Source: UBA981 sp942490995 (GTDB taxonomy: Bacteria; Pseudomonadota; Gammaproteobacteria; Ga0077536). From it: a stretch of DNA of 64,000 bases. The notes under the pieces are model-generated. The model was not told the DNA's origin, did no database searches, and saw nothing but the letters and a program-made list of their open reading frames with translations. The stretch is taken from the NCBI GenBank assembly GCA_942490995.1, contig CALOBG010000145.1, positions 18,642 to 82,641 on the forward strand. The letters run 5' to 3'. The position numbers were made by a program, and so were the translations under genes. Numbering within the stretch: position 1 is the stretch's first letter; each line of letters opens with the position of its first letter. Positions 7,991 through 17,164 of this stretch are shown here, piece by piece.

Positions 7991-9532
7991 TCAGGGCCGC
8001 TTGAGGCGGGCCAGGATCGCGACCGGCGCGAGCAGGCTGGCCGGGTTGCGAAACACGTCGACAATCTCGAGTTCGTCCGCCACCCGCTCGTAAGGATAGT
8101 AGCCCTCGGGGAAGGTCGGGCTGTGTCCCTGGGTCATGAAAACATACTCGCAGCGGCTGGCGCGCAGCGCCCTAACGAGCTGTTCGCGCGGCGCGGGCCG
8201 CGGCATGGCGTAGGCGATCCGGCCGAGATAAAAGCTCGTGACCGAAGGCTTGATCGCGAGCATGCACGCCGGCGCGGGAAGCAGCCCGCGTGCGCGAATA
8301 TCGGCCAGCGCCTCGATCACACCACGCTGATAGCCAACGGTTCTGACCGCGGTCGCCGGATCGGCAAGAAACCACGCCGTGGTGCGACGATAAGGGCCGT
8401 AACCGGGCGCATCGAGCGGCGCACTGATCCGCGCAATGAACAGCACCAGGAACGACAATTGCGCGGCCACGATGATGGCGAGGAACAGCGGCAATGCGGC
8501 GCGCTCGACGCCGGGGCCGGTTGCCTGTCGAGCGAAATGCCGGACTGCTACGCCGCCCTGCGCAAACAATACCGGCAGCAGCGGGTAGTAGAACCGCTCG
8601 TATTCCGCCGGGTAGGGCCACAACGCGATCAAACCCAGCGCCGCGATCACGTAGTAACCATCGAAATGGTGGCGATACGCGCGCAGCACTGCGCCGCCAA
8701 CTGCCGCGAGCGCGATGATTGCGGGCAGCAGCGCGTCGAACGAAGACTGCTCCGGCTGCGCGAAACACCAGCTCCATTTTCGCCACATCCATTCCAGGTT
8801 CGTAACCAGGCGATTACCGATGCCGGCGTCGCGATACAGTTCAAGCATCGCCGCCACGTAGCGATCGTCGCCGGACGACCAGGCGATCCAGCCACCCACC
8901 GGCAGCAGCACGATGACCAGTGCAAGCCACCTACCAGGCCAACGCTGCTGCAGCACGGTAACGATGAACGCGAGTACCAATGCGATGCCGAAACTGCGCG
9001 TCAGGTACGCTGCGCCGACGCACAGCGCCGCGGCGTACAGGGAACGGCGCGATACGGATGCAGCGGCCAGCAGCCACATCGCCAGCAGCGACATCAGCAG
9101 GTAAAGGTGCTCGCTATGCAGCTGGATGGTTTCGAGCAGCGTAATCCGGGTGGTGGCGAAACACGCGACCACAACCGTTGCGCTTATCACGCCGAGTCCG
9201 AACCGGCGGCACAACACGAAGGCGACGGCCAGCGCGATCACGACCAGCAGCGCGCTGACCGCGTGCGCGACCAGGACTGAATCGCCACCGCCGGTAACAG
9301 CCAGGAACAGCGGATAAAGCGGCGGATAAACCGAGCGCGCGGCAAAGTGCGCCGCCACGTCCGAAGGCGCAGCCCACGGCGACCAATGCCGTGCGGTTAA
9401 CCAGTACACGGCGTTATCGCCGGAGAAATCCGCCAGCATCGAACTCCAGCCCCACACCAGCAACGCGCCGCCCACCGCGAGCAGCACCGTCAGGCTGGCG
9501 AGCAGTTCAAGCCGCTGGCGCATCGCGTTCAC
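7991..9532 (-). CDS. Multi-pass membrane glycosyltransferase-like protein (GT-C fold)
   Basis: A 513-residue integral membrane protein with about ten helices and a soluble C-terminal part. After the first helix come the acidic loop residues FSGDNAVYWLTARHW and a YPPLYPLFLAVTG segment, matching the GT-C pattern of an Asp in the first external loop followed by a PPLY motif. It is 45 bases downstream of the probable selenoprotein gene on the same strand and could be its operon partner. It is not closely similar to the convergent 6474 gene in sequence, though both share topology. Likely role: glycosylation of a lipid or surface polymer at the inner membrane. Confidence 0.7.
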   Translation of the reverse strand: MNAMRQRLELLASLTVLLAVGGALLVWGWSSMLADFSGDNAVYWLTARHWSPWAAPSDVAAHFAARSVYPPLYPLFLAVTGGGDSVLVAHAVSALLVVIALAVAFVLCRRFGLGVISATVVVACFATTRITLLETIQLHSEHLYLLMSLLAMWLLAAASVSRRSLYAAALCVGAAYLTRSFGIALVLAFIVTVLQQRWPGRWLALVIVLLPVGGWIAWSSGDDRYVAAMLELYRDAGIGNRLVTNLEWMWRKWSWCFAQPEQSSFDALLPAIIALAAVGGAVLRAYRHHFDGYYVIAALGLIALWPYPAEYERFYYPLLPVLFAQGGVAVRHFARQATGPGVERAALPLFLAIIVAAQLSFLVLFIARISAPLDAPGYGPYRRTTAWFLADPATAVRTVGYQRGVIEALADIRARGLLPAPACMLAIKPSVTSFYLGRIAYAMPRPAPREQLVRALRASRCEYVFMTQGHSPTFPEGYYPYERVADELEIVDVFRNPASLLAPVAILARLKRP

Positions 9533-9577
9533 GGTCGTTGCGACACACGCGGTGCACCATCGATACGCATGCCGCGG

Positions 9578-10669
9578 TCAGCCGAGGGTATTGCGTGCTG
9601 AGGGAAACTTGTTGATGCCAAGCGCGGCACGGAAATCTTCGCTCTGCGCCACGAAATCACCCTCCAGCGGAATGCCGATCGCATTGGCGATGCGGTCATT
9701 ACGACTGAAGTTTGACGCGATCGACGCAGCGCCGAGTAATCCGGCCGCGCCGAGTTCGCCAAGCACGGCCTCGCGCGCGTCGGCAAGTCGTTGTTCGTCA
9801 TTACCGATCACCGCGTCGGCGAACGCGACCAGGATCGCTGCGCCGGCTATGCCGATATCGATATCCGCATCGACGATGCCACGCAGATCGACGCTCACCC
9901 CGTCCGCTTCGGCGCTCGCACGGAGCACCACGCTATGCGAGGTCGTTCAGTAAAAACAGGCGTGCCGGGCTGAGATCCGCCCGGCAACAACTTCGACCTG
10001 CGGCCGGCTCAAGCCTGGAAACAGCGAGTAAGTAAAGTCGAAAAACTTGTCGAGTCCAAGATACTGCACGTTGCCCGCCGCGATAATACGCCGCGCTTCG
10101 GCCGGCACCAGGCTGACGGCGCGGTATATGAACGGCATCATGCCGCCACCGTATATCGCCTGCGCATCCTCACCACCCTGCTCGCCACCCGGCACGGTCG
10201 CCACCCAGGCGCCTTCCATAACCGCACTGCGCGGCCGTTCGTAATCGGGTTCGCCGGCCCGCGGCGCGGGCAGTGCCCGCGGCAGCAGCCCCAGGCCGCG
10301 CGCAAAAATATCCAGATTGACGATCCGCGCGACCAGCGCGACCACTTCGACGTATTCGGTTTCGCTGGTCCTTACCGCGGCAGCCCGTTGCCAGGTTTCG
10401 ATGGTCAGGGTGTCGGCGCGCAGCGCCAGTGTTTCGATCAGCGCCAGCAGCGCGCCCGGCAGTACCGCCGCCGCTTCGATGCGAACATCGGCCGGCTGCG
10501 CCGCCTGCACGCCAGCCGCGACCCTCACGGCGCGGGCATGCGCGACCACCGCGCTGCGTTCCTCGCCGGTCAGCCAACTGCCGGGGGCGGCAAAGCTCGC
10601 CAGTTCCTCGCCGTGCACCACGGCGATGCTGGCGGGCACCGGCGTTGCGCTGTCGTCGTATAGGGCCAT
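9578..10669 (-). CDS. AhpD-like (carboxymuconolactone decarboxylase family) probable selenoprotein with in-frame TGA
   Basis: AhpD-like proteins are helical peroxidase/disulfide-reductase-type enzymes with a CxxC-x3-H active site. The frame from ATG 10669 (GAGGA upstream) runs 240 codons to a TGA at 9949-9947 and continues in the same frame for 123 more sense codons to 9578. Around the TGA the protein reads C238-F-Y-U241-T-T-S-H245-S-V-V-L-R, which fits the AhpD consensus CxYC-x3-HS-x2-LR with selenocysteine replacing the second Cys. A hairpin with a G-started loop begins five bases after the TGA (see 9915-9941). AhpD-like selenoproteins of the CxxU kind are known from environmental proteobacteria. 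Automatic callers would split this gene in two or truncate it. Total 363 residues including Sec. The gene precedes a GT-C gene and diverges from mtfA. A sequencing error turning TGC/TGT into TGA is the alternative. Confidence 0.85.
9915..9941 (-). promoter_or_regulatory. Bacterial SECIS-like hairpin after the in-frame TGA
   Basis: Read on the minus strand, five bases follow the TGA (9949-9947); then CTCGCA (9941-9936), a single bulged T, AGC, loop GTGGT (9931-9927), GCT, three unpaired bases, and TGCGAG (9920-9915). The six-base lower and three-base upper stems pair perfectly; the apical loop begins with G and lies 15 bases from the TGA. This matches the layout of bacterial SECIS elements bound by SelB (as in fdhF), which need a G in the first loop positions and a short spacing from UGA. 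Confidence 0.75.
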
Positions 10670-10865
10670 TACGCTGTCCTCGATCATCGTGTGCGTATTT
10701 GCACGCGAGGCATACAGTCTCAAAGTTACACCGGTTTGGCCACACCGGCGCGGTGAATAACATTGCGACGGCGCGTGCTTTAAGCTGATAGTCGGTTGCC
10801 GATGCAAACTCCGGTAATCGGGTTACGCTGACAAACTCGAACCGCGGACGCCACCGGAACACGTT

Positions 10866-11705
10866 GTGAACTCAGTACTGATAATCGTCGCGGTTACGGT
10901 CGCCCTGCTGGCGGCCGCACCGCTGCGCCGACGCCTGACAGCCTGGCGCCGGCGCCGCATCGAGCAGGCACCGCTGCCGATCGCCTGGCGCGCGATCCTC
11001 GAACGCGACGTGGCAATCTACCGCCGCCTGCCGGAACAACTGCGCGGACAGCTCGAAAACGACATCAAAGTTTTTCTCGCCGAAAAAAAATTCTACGGCC
11101 AGCACGACCTCGCGATCACGGACACGATGCGCGTGTTCATCGCCGCCCAGGCGTGCATGCTGCAGCTCAACCAGGCCGCGCGCTGCTTCCCGAACTTCAC
11201 CTCGATCATCGTCTACCCCGGCGCGTGGGTGGCACACGATGTCGATCATGACGGGATGCTCGAGACCAGCCGCGAAGACGTCCGTGCCGGTGAATCCTGG
11301 TCAGGCGGCCCGGTGGTGCTGTCGTGGCAGGATGTCGAGCAGGACCTGCGCGAGCCCGAAGCCGGGCGCAATGTCGTGATGCACGAATTTGCGCACAAGC
11401 TCGATGAATTCGACGGCCTGATGGACGGCGCCCCGGTGCTGGCACGGGGACAAACGCGTAGCTGGCCAGCGGTATTCCTGCGCGAGTACGAACGCCTGCG
11501 CGAAGCACTCGAACGCGGTCGTCACACCCTCCTCGACCCCTATGCGGCGTCCGCGCCGGCGGAATTTTTTGCGGTCGCGGTGGAAACGTTTTTCACCGAT
11601 TCAGCGGCCCTGAAGGCCGAACACCCGGAGCTTTACGGTGAACTCGCACGGTATTTTGCCCTCGATCCCGCATCCTGGAGCGGCGCGGGGACGTTCAAGG
11701 CATGA
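10866..11705 (+). CDS. mtfA: MtfA-type zinc metallopeptidase (M90 family)
   Basis: A 279-residue peptidase. The HEFAH zinc motif is at about residues 176-180 within VVMHEFAHKLDEFDG, and a downstream FFAVAVETFF stretch supplies the third ligand region, both as in MtfA/DUF980 proteins (E. coli MtfA is 265 residues). MtfA binds the Mlc repressor and so modulates glucose PTS expression in E. coli; whether that holds here is unknown. The N-terminus has one hydrophobic segment (LIIVAVTVALLAAAPL), more than E. coli MtfA, suggesting membrane anchoring. The start is a GTG at 10866. It is divergent from the selenoprotein gene. Confidence 0.88.
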   Translation: MNSVLIIVAVTVALLAAAPLRRRLTAWRRRRIEQAPLPIAWRAILERDVAIYRRLPEQLRGQLENDIKVFLAEKKFYGQHDLAITDTMRVFIAAQACMLQLNQAARCFPNFTSIIVYPGAWVAHDVDHDGMLETSREDVRAGESWSGGPVVLSWQDVEQDLREPEAGRNVVMHEFAHKLDEFDGLMDGAPVLARGQTRSWPAVFLREYERLREALERGRHTLLDPYAASAPAEFFAVAVETFFTDSAALKAEHPELYGELARYFALDPASWSGAGTFKA

Positions 11706-11793
11706 ATGTTGCGCCGCCACGGCGTTACGCTTTCGCCGCGCCGGTAAACCGGCGAGAATCACTGCAACTACTTTGCACCTGGAGACAGCAACG

Positions 11794-13182
11794 ATGCATA
11801 TCCGCAAATTCGATTTCGAATACAGCCGCCGCATGTTCATGGAGAAGACCGCGCTCGGTGTTGGCGGCGCCGGCCTGCTCACGGCGCTGTGGCCTGAGAT
11901 CCTGCGCGCCGGCGACGCCAGCGGCGCCTACCCCGACGAAGTGCTCGACATCGAGGCCTTTACCAAAGGCCAGGTCAAAATCGGCGACACCATCGATGCC
12001 GATAACGTGTTCCTGGTGCAGGACATCATCGATCCGATCACCTATCAGGAAGTCCTGCAGGACCGGCGCACGTTTTTTATTCAGCCGACTATCAACGAAG
12101 TCGAGACCATGTACCCGCCGTTTTTTCTCGACGCTACGCTGCGTAACCAGGGCCAGGCCAAGTTCGATGCCGACGGCAATGTGTACACCCAGGACGGCCA
12201 GCCGTGGATCGGCGGACTGCCTTTCCCGGAGGTCAACAATGCCGATGAGGCAATCGCGAATATCACCTTGAGCTGGGGTCGCCACGATTCTGCCATGTAC
12301 GCCATCCCGGCGGTGACCGTCAATCCTGAAGGTGTCGTGCAGTTCGAGTACGACTGGATCTGGGCCGAGCAGCAGTGCACCGGTCTCGTGCATCCCAACG
12401 CCGGCGGACCCTACCTCCCCGGGCATGAAGACAAGACCCGCATGCAGTGCATCTGGTTCACGCATACCAACGACGTCAAGGGCCACGCCTTCCTCAGCCA
12501 CTGGCATTACGACCAGCGCGAGATGCCGTCGCTATGGGGCTATCTGCCCAACCTGAAACGCGTGCGGCGCTTTCCCGCCAACCAGCGTTTCGAGCCGTAT
12601 ATGCCGGGTATGAACCTGTTCCTGTCCGACGCCTGGTCATCCGGCGATCCGATGCTGACCTGGGGCAACTGGAAAATCATTCACCGTGGCCCTTTCCTCG
12701 GCTCGACCCATTCGCAGTGGCTGCCGAACAACGACAACTGGATGCCGCCACTGGTCGGCGGCAACGAAGGCGTGAGTTACTACAACGTCGGCAAATCGCT
12801 GATCCCCGAGGTCATCGTGTTCGAGGGCGAGCCGGTCGGTTTCCCCAACGCGCCGGTCAGCAAGCGCCGCATTTTTCTTGACGTGCGCAACATGGCGCCG
12901 ATGCAATCGATCACCTTCGATCGCAACGGTGAAGTCTGGAAAGGTCTCGAGGGCGGCGGCGGCCAGCGCCTTGCCGACGGCCACGAAATGCTCACTTCAG
13001 ACGGGCGTCCGGAATGGACCTGGTGCTGGGCGATCAGCCATGACGTGCAGAAAAACAACGTCACCCGTTTCCACCACGGCAAAACCTGCCGCGGCAACTG
13101 GGGTTCGGCCCTCGACCCGCAGGACGTCAACCTGATTGACGAGTATATGACCCAGCAGGCCCTGCGCCGGCTGGGGATCTGA
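11794..13182 (+). CDS. Tat-exported DUF1329-like protein
   Basis: A 462-residue secreted protein. The N-terminus has a twin-arginine signal (SRRMFMEK at about residues 10-17) followed by a hydrophobic stretch ending near LRAGDAS, so export is by the Tat route, which suggests folding or cofactor insertion before export. The body, rich in Trp/Tyr/Asp/Asn, fits DUF1329 proteins, periplasmic or outer-membrane-associated proteins that gammaproteobacteria often carry beside RND exporters and lipid- or steroid-degradation genes; their biochemical role is not known. ATG 11794 follows GGAGA. An RND exporter lies further down at 19297. Family assignment is by memory and moderately sure. Confidence 0.7.
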   Translation: MHIRKFDFEYSRRMFMEKTALGVGGAGLLTALWPEILRAGDASGAYPDEVLDIEAFTKGQVKIGDTIDADNVFLVQDIIDPITYQEVLQDRRTFFIQPTINEVETMYPPFFLDATLRNQGQAKFDADGNVYTQDGQPWIGGLPFPEVNNADEAIANITLSWGRHDSAMYAIPAVTVNPEGVVQFEYDWIWAEQQCTGLVHPNAGGPYLPGHEDKTRMQCIWFTHTNDVKGHAFLSHWHYDQREMPSLWGYLPNLKRVRRFPANQRFEPYMPGMNLFLSDAWSSGDPMLTWGNWKIIHRGPFLGSTHSQWLPNNDNWMPPLVGGNEGVSYYNVGKSLIPEVIVFEGEPVGFPNAPVSKRRIFLDVRNMAPMQSITFDRNGEVWKGLEGGGGQRLADGHEMLTSDGRPEWTWCWAISHDVQKNNVTRFHHGKTCRGNWGSALDPQDVNLIDEYMTQQALRRLGI

Positions 13183-13189
13183 AGGTGCC

Positions 13190-13678
13190 GTGCGCGGCAT
13201 CGGCCTCGCGCGGATAACGCTAAATAGGGGTGCGGAATATTGTGGCCCGAGGGCGCTAGTGGCGTGCGGGTCGCGCGTCAGGCGGCCTCGAGCGCAAGCG
13301 GGCCAGACGCACGCTCAGACCTATTCGCGGCGGCACCAGCAACTGATTGGGTGCAGTTCAAGACGCGAGGAGTGAAGTTTACTTGCCGTAAATGAGTGAC
13401 GAGCAACGCCGAAATGCGCCCAATCAGTCGCTGGCCCTGCGGGTTGGGCCAAAAAAGCCCGCCTGCTTCGTTACAGCGCTTGGCAATAGAACCACTATTC
13501 CCTGCGCACTGCGCCTTGCAGACGAACTTTTTTGGCGCCAATGCCGCCGCGAATAGGTCTGAGCGTGCGTCCAGCGCAGCGCGAGGGCAGTGAGACCGTG
13601 CATGGACGCACGGTCGAACGCTAGCCGGACGCGCGACCCGCACGCCACGAATCGTGTACGAAGTTTTCGCACACTTAA
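13190..13678. repeat. Composite inverted-repeat block (REP/MITE-like)
   Basis: No gene that I can support lies in these about 490 bases; they are instead nested repeats. A perfect 30-base inverted repeat joins 13306-13335 and 13542-13571. A 19-base inverted repeat (two mismatches) joins 13336-13354 and 13416-13434. A third pair, GGCCAAAAAAG (13447-13457) and CTTTTTTGGC (13527-13536), brackets a roughly 90-base insert that itself holds an AATAG...CTATT hairpin. Outside these, a GTGGCGTGCGGGTCGCGCG segment occurs at 13258-13276 and inverted at 13629-13647. The outermost right part (13611-13677) is a second copy of the repeat seen at 49993-50060. Frames called here are unlikely to be genes. Confidence 0.8.
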
Positions 13679-14452
13679 TTAGTTGCGGAAACTGGCATCC
13701 TTGCGGTCGAGCATGCGCAGCAGCGCTGGCCACGCGAGCTGGTCGAGTTCGCCGGAGGCCATCAGCAGCTTGCCCTGCTGACGCGACGTTGCCACCGATT
13801 CAGCCGAGGGCTGGTGAAAGCGGCCGCTGGCCATCGCCCGCACCTGCATCGAGCACGCCCGCTCGAGGGTGTAAAGCATCAAAAAACAATCCGACACCGT
13901 GGCGCCCACGGCGAGGGTGCCGTGGTTGCGCAGGATCATGAGCTTCTTGTCGCCGATGTCCCGCACCAGGCGTTCCCGTTCACCGAGATCGAGCGCCACG
14001 CCTTCGTATTCGTGGTAGGCGATTTCGTCGTGGATCACCATCGCGGTCTGCGTGATCGGCAGCAAGCCGTCGGCCATCGCCGCCACCGCCACGCCATCGT
14101 CGGTATGGACATGCATGACCGCGCGCGCGTCTTCGCGCGACATGTGGATCGCACTGTGGATACAGAACCCGGCCGGGTTCACGTCGTAGCCGTTGGCCAT
14201 GACGATATTGCCGTCGAGATCGATTTTGACCAGGTTCGAGGCCGTGACCTCGTCGAACATCATGCCGTAAGGGTTGATCAGAAAATGATGCTCCGGCCCT
14301 GGCACCCGCGCCGACAAATGGGTGAAAATCATGTCGGTCCAGCCGTAATGATCGACCAGGCGGTAAGCGGCGGCGAGGTCGACCCGCAACTGCCATTCCT
14401 CGCTGCTGACCTGGGTGCGAACGTCGTCGGCGGCGTGTAATGCCTGAACCAT
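13679..14452 (-). CDS. Class II aldolase/adducin family protein
   Basis: A 257-residue enzyme of the fold used by fuculose-phosphate aldolase and related zinc lyases, epimerases and decarboxylases. Visible landmarks: the N-terminal YRLVDHYGWTDMIFTHLSAR block, the zinc-ligand motif HVHTDDG (about residues 114-120) and a third His in RNHGTLAVG. The catalytic Glu typical of sugar aldolases is replaced by other residues in the usual region, so the substrate may not be a sugar phosphate; this subgroup often accompanies aromatic or branched acid catabolism. Stop codon is immediately next to the repeat block; 60 bases downstream of the ACAD-fold gene, so both may be one unit. Confidence 0.85.
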   Translation of the reverse strand: MVQALHAADDVRTQVSSEEWQLRVDLAAAYRLVDHYGWTDMIFTHLSARVPGPEHHFLINPYGMMFDEVTASNLVKIDLDGNIVMANGYDVNPAGFCIHSAIHMSREDARAVMHVHTDDGVAVAAMADGLLPITQTAMVIHDEIAYHEYEGVALDLGERERLVRDIGDKKLMILRNHGTLAVGATVSDCFLMLYTLERACSMQVRAMASGRFHQPSAESVATSRQQGKLLMASGELDQLAWPALLRMLDRKDASFRN

Positions 14453-14512
14453 GCCTGTCTCCTGTGCCGGATGCCTGAAGGCCCGCGATCATAACGCGCC
14501 GGCGACGCGAGG

Positions 14513-15694
14513 TCAGCCCATCGGCGCCACGTTGTCGAAACCGAGGTGGGTTTTACCCAGCAATTCGTAGGCGATTTCGCTGACCATCAGGTGCTGCGCG
14601 GCGACGTTGATGTCGCGCAGGCAGCGCTGCATCACGCTGTTCTCGAAAATCGCCGCCGCGCCGGCATGGCGAAACGCCTGGCTGATGATATCGGTCGCTA
14701 CTTCGGTGCAGAAACACGCGCTGGCACGCAGCTCGAGGGCGAGCTGCGTGCTGGGGACGCCGCCACCATCTACGATTTCCATGGCCTGCTGATTCAGATC
14801 GATGACCAGCAGGCGCGCCGCGCGCAGGCGCAGATCGCCATGTCCGATCAGGCGTTGCACCACCGCCCGGTCGGCGACACCAACCGCGTTCGGACCGTAG
14901 CCGCGTTTCTTCTCGATCGCGATTCCACGCAGCGTATCCAGCGCCGTGCGCGCCAGGCCCGTTGCAAACGCCGCGTGTTCATAGGCGACGAACGCCGGAA
15001 TGCCGAGCCGATACAACCCCTCGCCGCGCCGCGGCGTCTGCTCGACGACGTTCCAGCTCAGCTCGCGCGGCACAAAAATGTCGTCGACAGAAATATCGGT
15101 ACTGCCGGTACCGCGCAGACCCAGCACCTGCCAGTTGTTGTGAAGATGAATGACGCTGCGCGGAAATACCATCATATGCAGCGCCGGGGCGGCAGCCTCG
15201 TCCATGCGCACCATGGCGTGGGCGGCGATCCATTCGGCATGCTGTACGCCGCTGGCGAACGCCCAGCGACCGCTGAGCCGGTAGCCACCCTCGACCGGCG
15301 TCGCCTTACCGGTCGGCATGATCAGGATTGCGCCGCGCGGCATGCGGCCGGCGGCGAACATCTGCTCAATACCGGCATCGGGCAGGAACGCGCCGGGCAT
15401 GCCGAGGCTGGTCGCCCCGACCATGGCACACCAGGCGGCGGCGGGACTGATGCGGGCAACGGCCTCGAGGACTTCGAACTGGGTTACCAGGTCGGCTTCC
15501 GCACCACCGAGGACGGCGGGTACTTTCATACTCAGGATCCCGGCCTGGTGCAGCGCGTCCGAACTCGCGCGCGACAGCTGGGCCTCGCGCTCTTCGCTTT
15601 CGATCGCAGCCGCCAGGGTCGGCGCAATCGCGGCGACGTTGGCCAGTAGTTCCGCTCTGACGGTGGCGCGGTCACGCCGTTGGACTGCGGCCAT
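14513..15694 (-). CDS. Acyl-CoA dehydrogenase-fold flavoprotein (HsaA/monooxygenase-like)
   Basis: A 393-residue protein with the three-domain acyl-CoA dehydrogenase fold. Sequences such as ISPAAAWCAMVGATSLGM and the LRGTGSTDISVDDIFVP block are typical of the type-2 C-terminal group (4-hydroxyphenylacetate/HsaA-like flavin-dependent monooxygenases and related proteins) rather than of true acyl-CoA dehydrogenases, and the usual catalytic Glu region is not conserved. It probably uses reduced flavin supplied by a separate reductase; none is adjacent. Together with the class II aldolase 60 bases downstream it may process an aromatic or steroid-derived substrate. Start ATG 15694. Confidence 0.8.
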   Translation of the reverse strand: MAAVQRRDRATVRAELLANVAAIAPTLAAAIESEEREAQLSRASSDALHQAGILSMKVPAVLGGAEADLVTQFEVLEAVARISPAAAWCAMVGATSLGMPGAFLPDAGIEQMFAAGRMPRGAILIMPTGKATPVEGGYRLSGRWAFASGVQHAEWIAAHAMVRMDEAAAPALHMMVFPRSVIHLHNNWQVLGLRGTGSTDISVDDIFVPRELSWNVVEQTPRRGEGLYRLGIPAFVAYEHAAFATGLARTALDTLRGIAIEKKRGYGPNAVGVADRAVVQRLIGHGDLRLRAARLLVIDLNQQAMEIVDGGGVPSTQLALELRASACFCTEVATDIISQAFRHAGAAAIFENSVMQRCLRDINVAAQHLMVSEIAYELLGKTHLGFDNVAPMG

Positions 15695-15835
15695 AGGCTG
15701 CTCCGAGTAGTTGGTGGGCGGTGATGCTCAGGCTATCGTAGCGTCCGCACGACGCGGGCGTCGATAGCAACCCGCTTGCTCGCTGTTCGCTGCATCGCGA
15801 CAATGCCGAGGACGTTCAACACAACCAGCAGCCCC

Positions 15836-16678
15836 ATGCTTGCATACCGCCACCTGTTTCACGCCGGCAGCGCGGCGGACGTCTTCAAACACGTCATCCT
15901 GACCCGCCTGCTCGACCATCTGTGTGCCAATCCAAAGCCATGGTGTTACCTCGATACCCATGCCGGTATCGCGGACTATGATCTGGAACATGAATGGGCA
16001 CGCAAAAATGCCGAGTACCGTGACGGTATCGTGCGCCTGCTCGCCGCCGGCGATCCCCCGCCGGCAATCGCCGCCTATCTGGACCTCGTGCGCGCCGCCA
16101 ATGCCGGACCGGCACTGCGCCATTACCCGGGCTCGCCGGCGCTGGCGCGCTGTTTCCTGCGCGCCGGCGACCGCATGGTATTGGGCGAACTCAATCCCGA
16201 GGACCACGCCATCCTTGCCGCCCGCTTCCGTCGTGATCGCGCGGTTGAGGTCCATGAGATCGATGCCTACCGAGGGTTGAAAGCGTTCCTCCCGCCAGCC
16301 GAACGGCGCGGCCTGGTCCTGATCGACCCGCCCTTCGACCGCGCGCAGGAATTCGAACACCTGGCGAGCGCCATCGGCATCGCGCACAAACGCTGGGCCA
16401 GCGGCATGTATGCGATCTGGTACCCGCTCATGGGAAGGTCTGAAATCGAACGTTTCGAGCGCAGCGTGCAGGCTACCGGCATCCGCAAGATCCTGCGCCT
16501 GGAACTGGCGCTGCGGCCCCACGACTGGACCAGCAGTCTGCGCGGCAGCGCGCTGCTCATCATCAACCCGCCCTGGCGCCTTGACGAACAGGCGCCGGCG
16601 CTGCTGGCGTGGCTGTGGCAGACCTTGTCGCCGAACGCCGCCGGTGGTTGGCGGGTCGAGTGGCTGGTGCCTGAATAG
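15836..16678 (+). CDS. rlmJ: 23S rRNA (adenine(2030)-N6)-methyltransferase RlmJ
   Basis: A 280-residue protein, the exact length of E. coli RlmJ, which methylates N6 of A2030 in 23S rRNA. The N-terminus LAYRHLFHAGSAADVFKH is the family hallmark (binding of the substrate base), DTHAGIADYDL gives the SAM-binding motif I, and IDPPF (about residues 162-166) is the DPPF/Y catalytic motif of N6-adenine methyltransferases. ATG 15836 matches that conserved N-terminus; the frame start at 15776 is upstream extension. It is followed at 73 bases by the EVE gene. Confidence 0.95.
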   Translation: MLAYRHLFHAGSAADVFKHVILTRLLDHLCANPKPWCYLDTHAGIADYDLEHEWARKNAEYRDGIVRLLAAGDPPPAIAAYLDLVRAANAGPALRHYPGSPALARCFLRAGDRMVLGELNPEDHAILAARFRRDRAVEVHEIDAYRGLKAFLPPAERRGLVLIDPPFDRAQEFEHLASAIGIAHKRWASGMYAIWYPLMGRSEIERFERSVQATGIRKILRLELALRPHDWTSSLRGSALLIINPPWRLDEQAPALLAWLWQTLSPNAAGGWRVEWLVPE

Positions 16679-16750
16679 CGCGGCGACGCCCGTTATACTG
16701 GCTGCCACCCGCATACTGAAAGATCATCCACTGCGCGAGCGGAACTGGTC

Positions 16751-17164
16751 ATGCACTACTGGCTGCTCAAAACTGAACCCGCGACCTTTTCATGGCAGGA
16801 TCTGGTGGCGCGCGGCGCCAGGGGCGAACCCTGGGACGGCGTGCGTAATCACCAGGCGGCAGGTTTCCTGCGCGCCATGGCGGTCGGCGACCAGGCCTAC
16901 ATCTACCACTCCGGCAAGGCGCGCAGCGTGGTCGGCACCGCGCTCATTACGCGCAGCGCATACCCCGATCCCGGCGATGCCAGCGGCCGTTTCGTGGCCG
17001 TCACGGTCCGTGCTCTCGAGGCACTGCCGCGCGCAGTGACCCTGGCCGAAATCAAAGCCGATCAGAAGCTCGAAGACCTGCTGCTGGTGCGCCACTCGCG
17101 ACTGTCGGTGATGCCGGTCAATGCCGCGGCGTGGCGGCGTATCCTGCGGCTCGCCGAGCAATGA
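16751..17164 (+). CDS. EVE domain-containing protein
   Basis: A 137-residue single-domain protein. EVE domains belong to the PUA-like fold and are thought to bind modified bases in DNA or RNA; bacterial single-domain members have no settled role. The family start (MHYWLLKTEPATFSWQDL) and GVRNHQAAGFLRAM motif are clear. A TATACT box at 16694-16699 may be its -10 element. The stop TGA overlaps the ATG of the VOC gene (ATGA at 17161-17164), so translation is coupled. Confidence 0.92.
   Translation: MHYWLLKTEPATFSWQDLVARGARGEPWDGVRNHQAAGFLRAMAVGDQAYIYHSGKARSVVGTALITRSAYPDPGDASGRFVAVTVRALEALPRAVTLAEIKADQKLEDLLLVRHSRLSVMPVNAAAWRRILRLAEQ

Noticed and set aside
9578..9931. Independent 117-residue gene downstream of a truncated AhpD-like gene
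   Set aside because: It is in the same frame as the upstream part, lacks a ribosome site at its ATG, and completes the AhpD active-site motif across the TGA.
13278..13733. Minus-strand frame through the repeat block
   Set aside because: It is made of inverted repeats and overlaps the end of the class II aldolase gene in another frame; no protein features.
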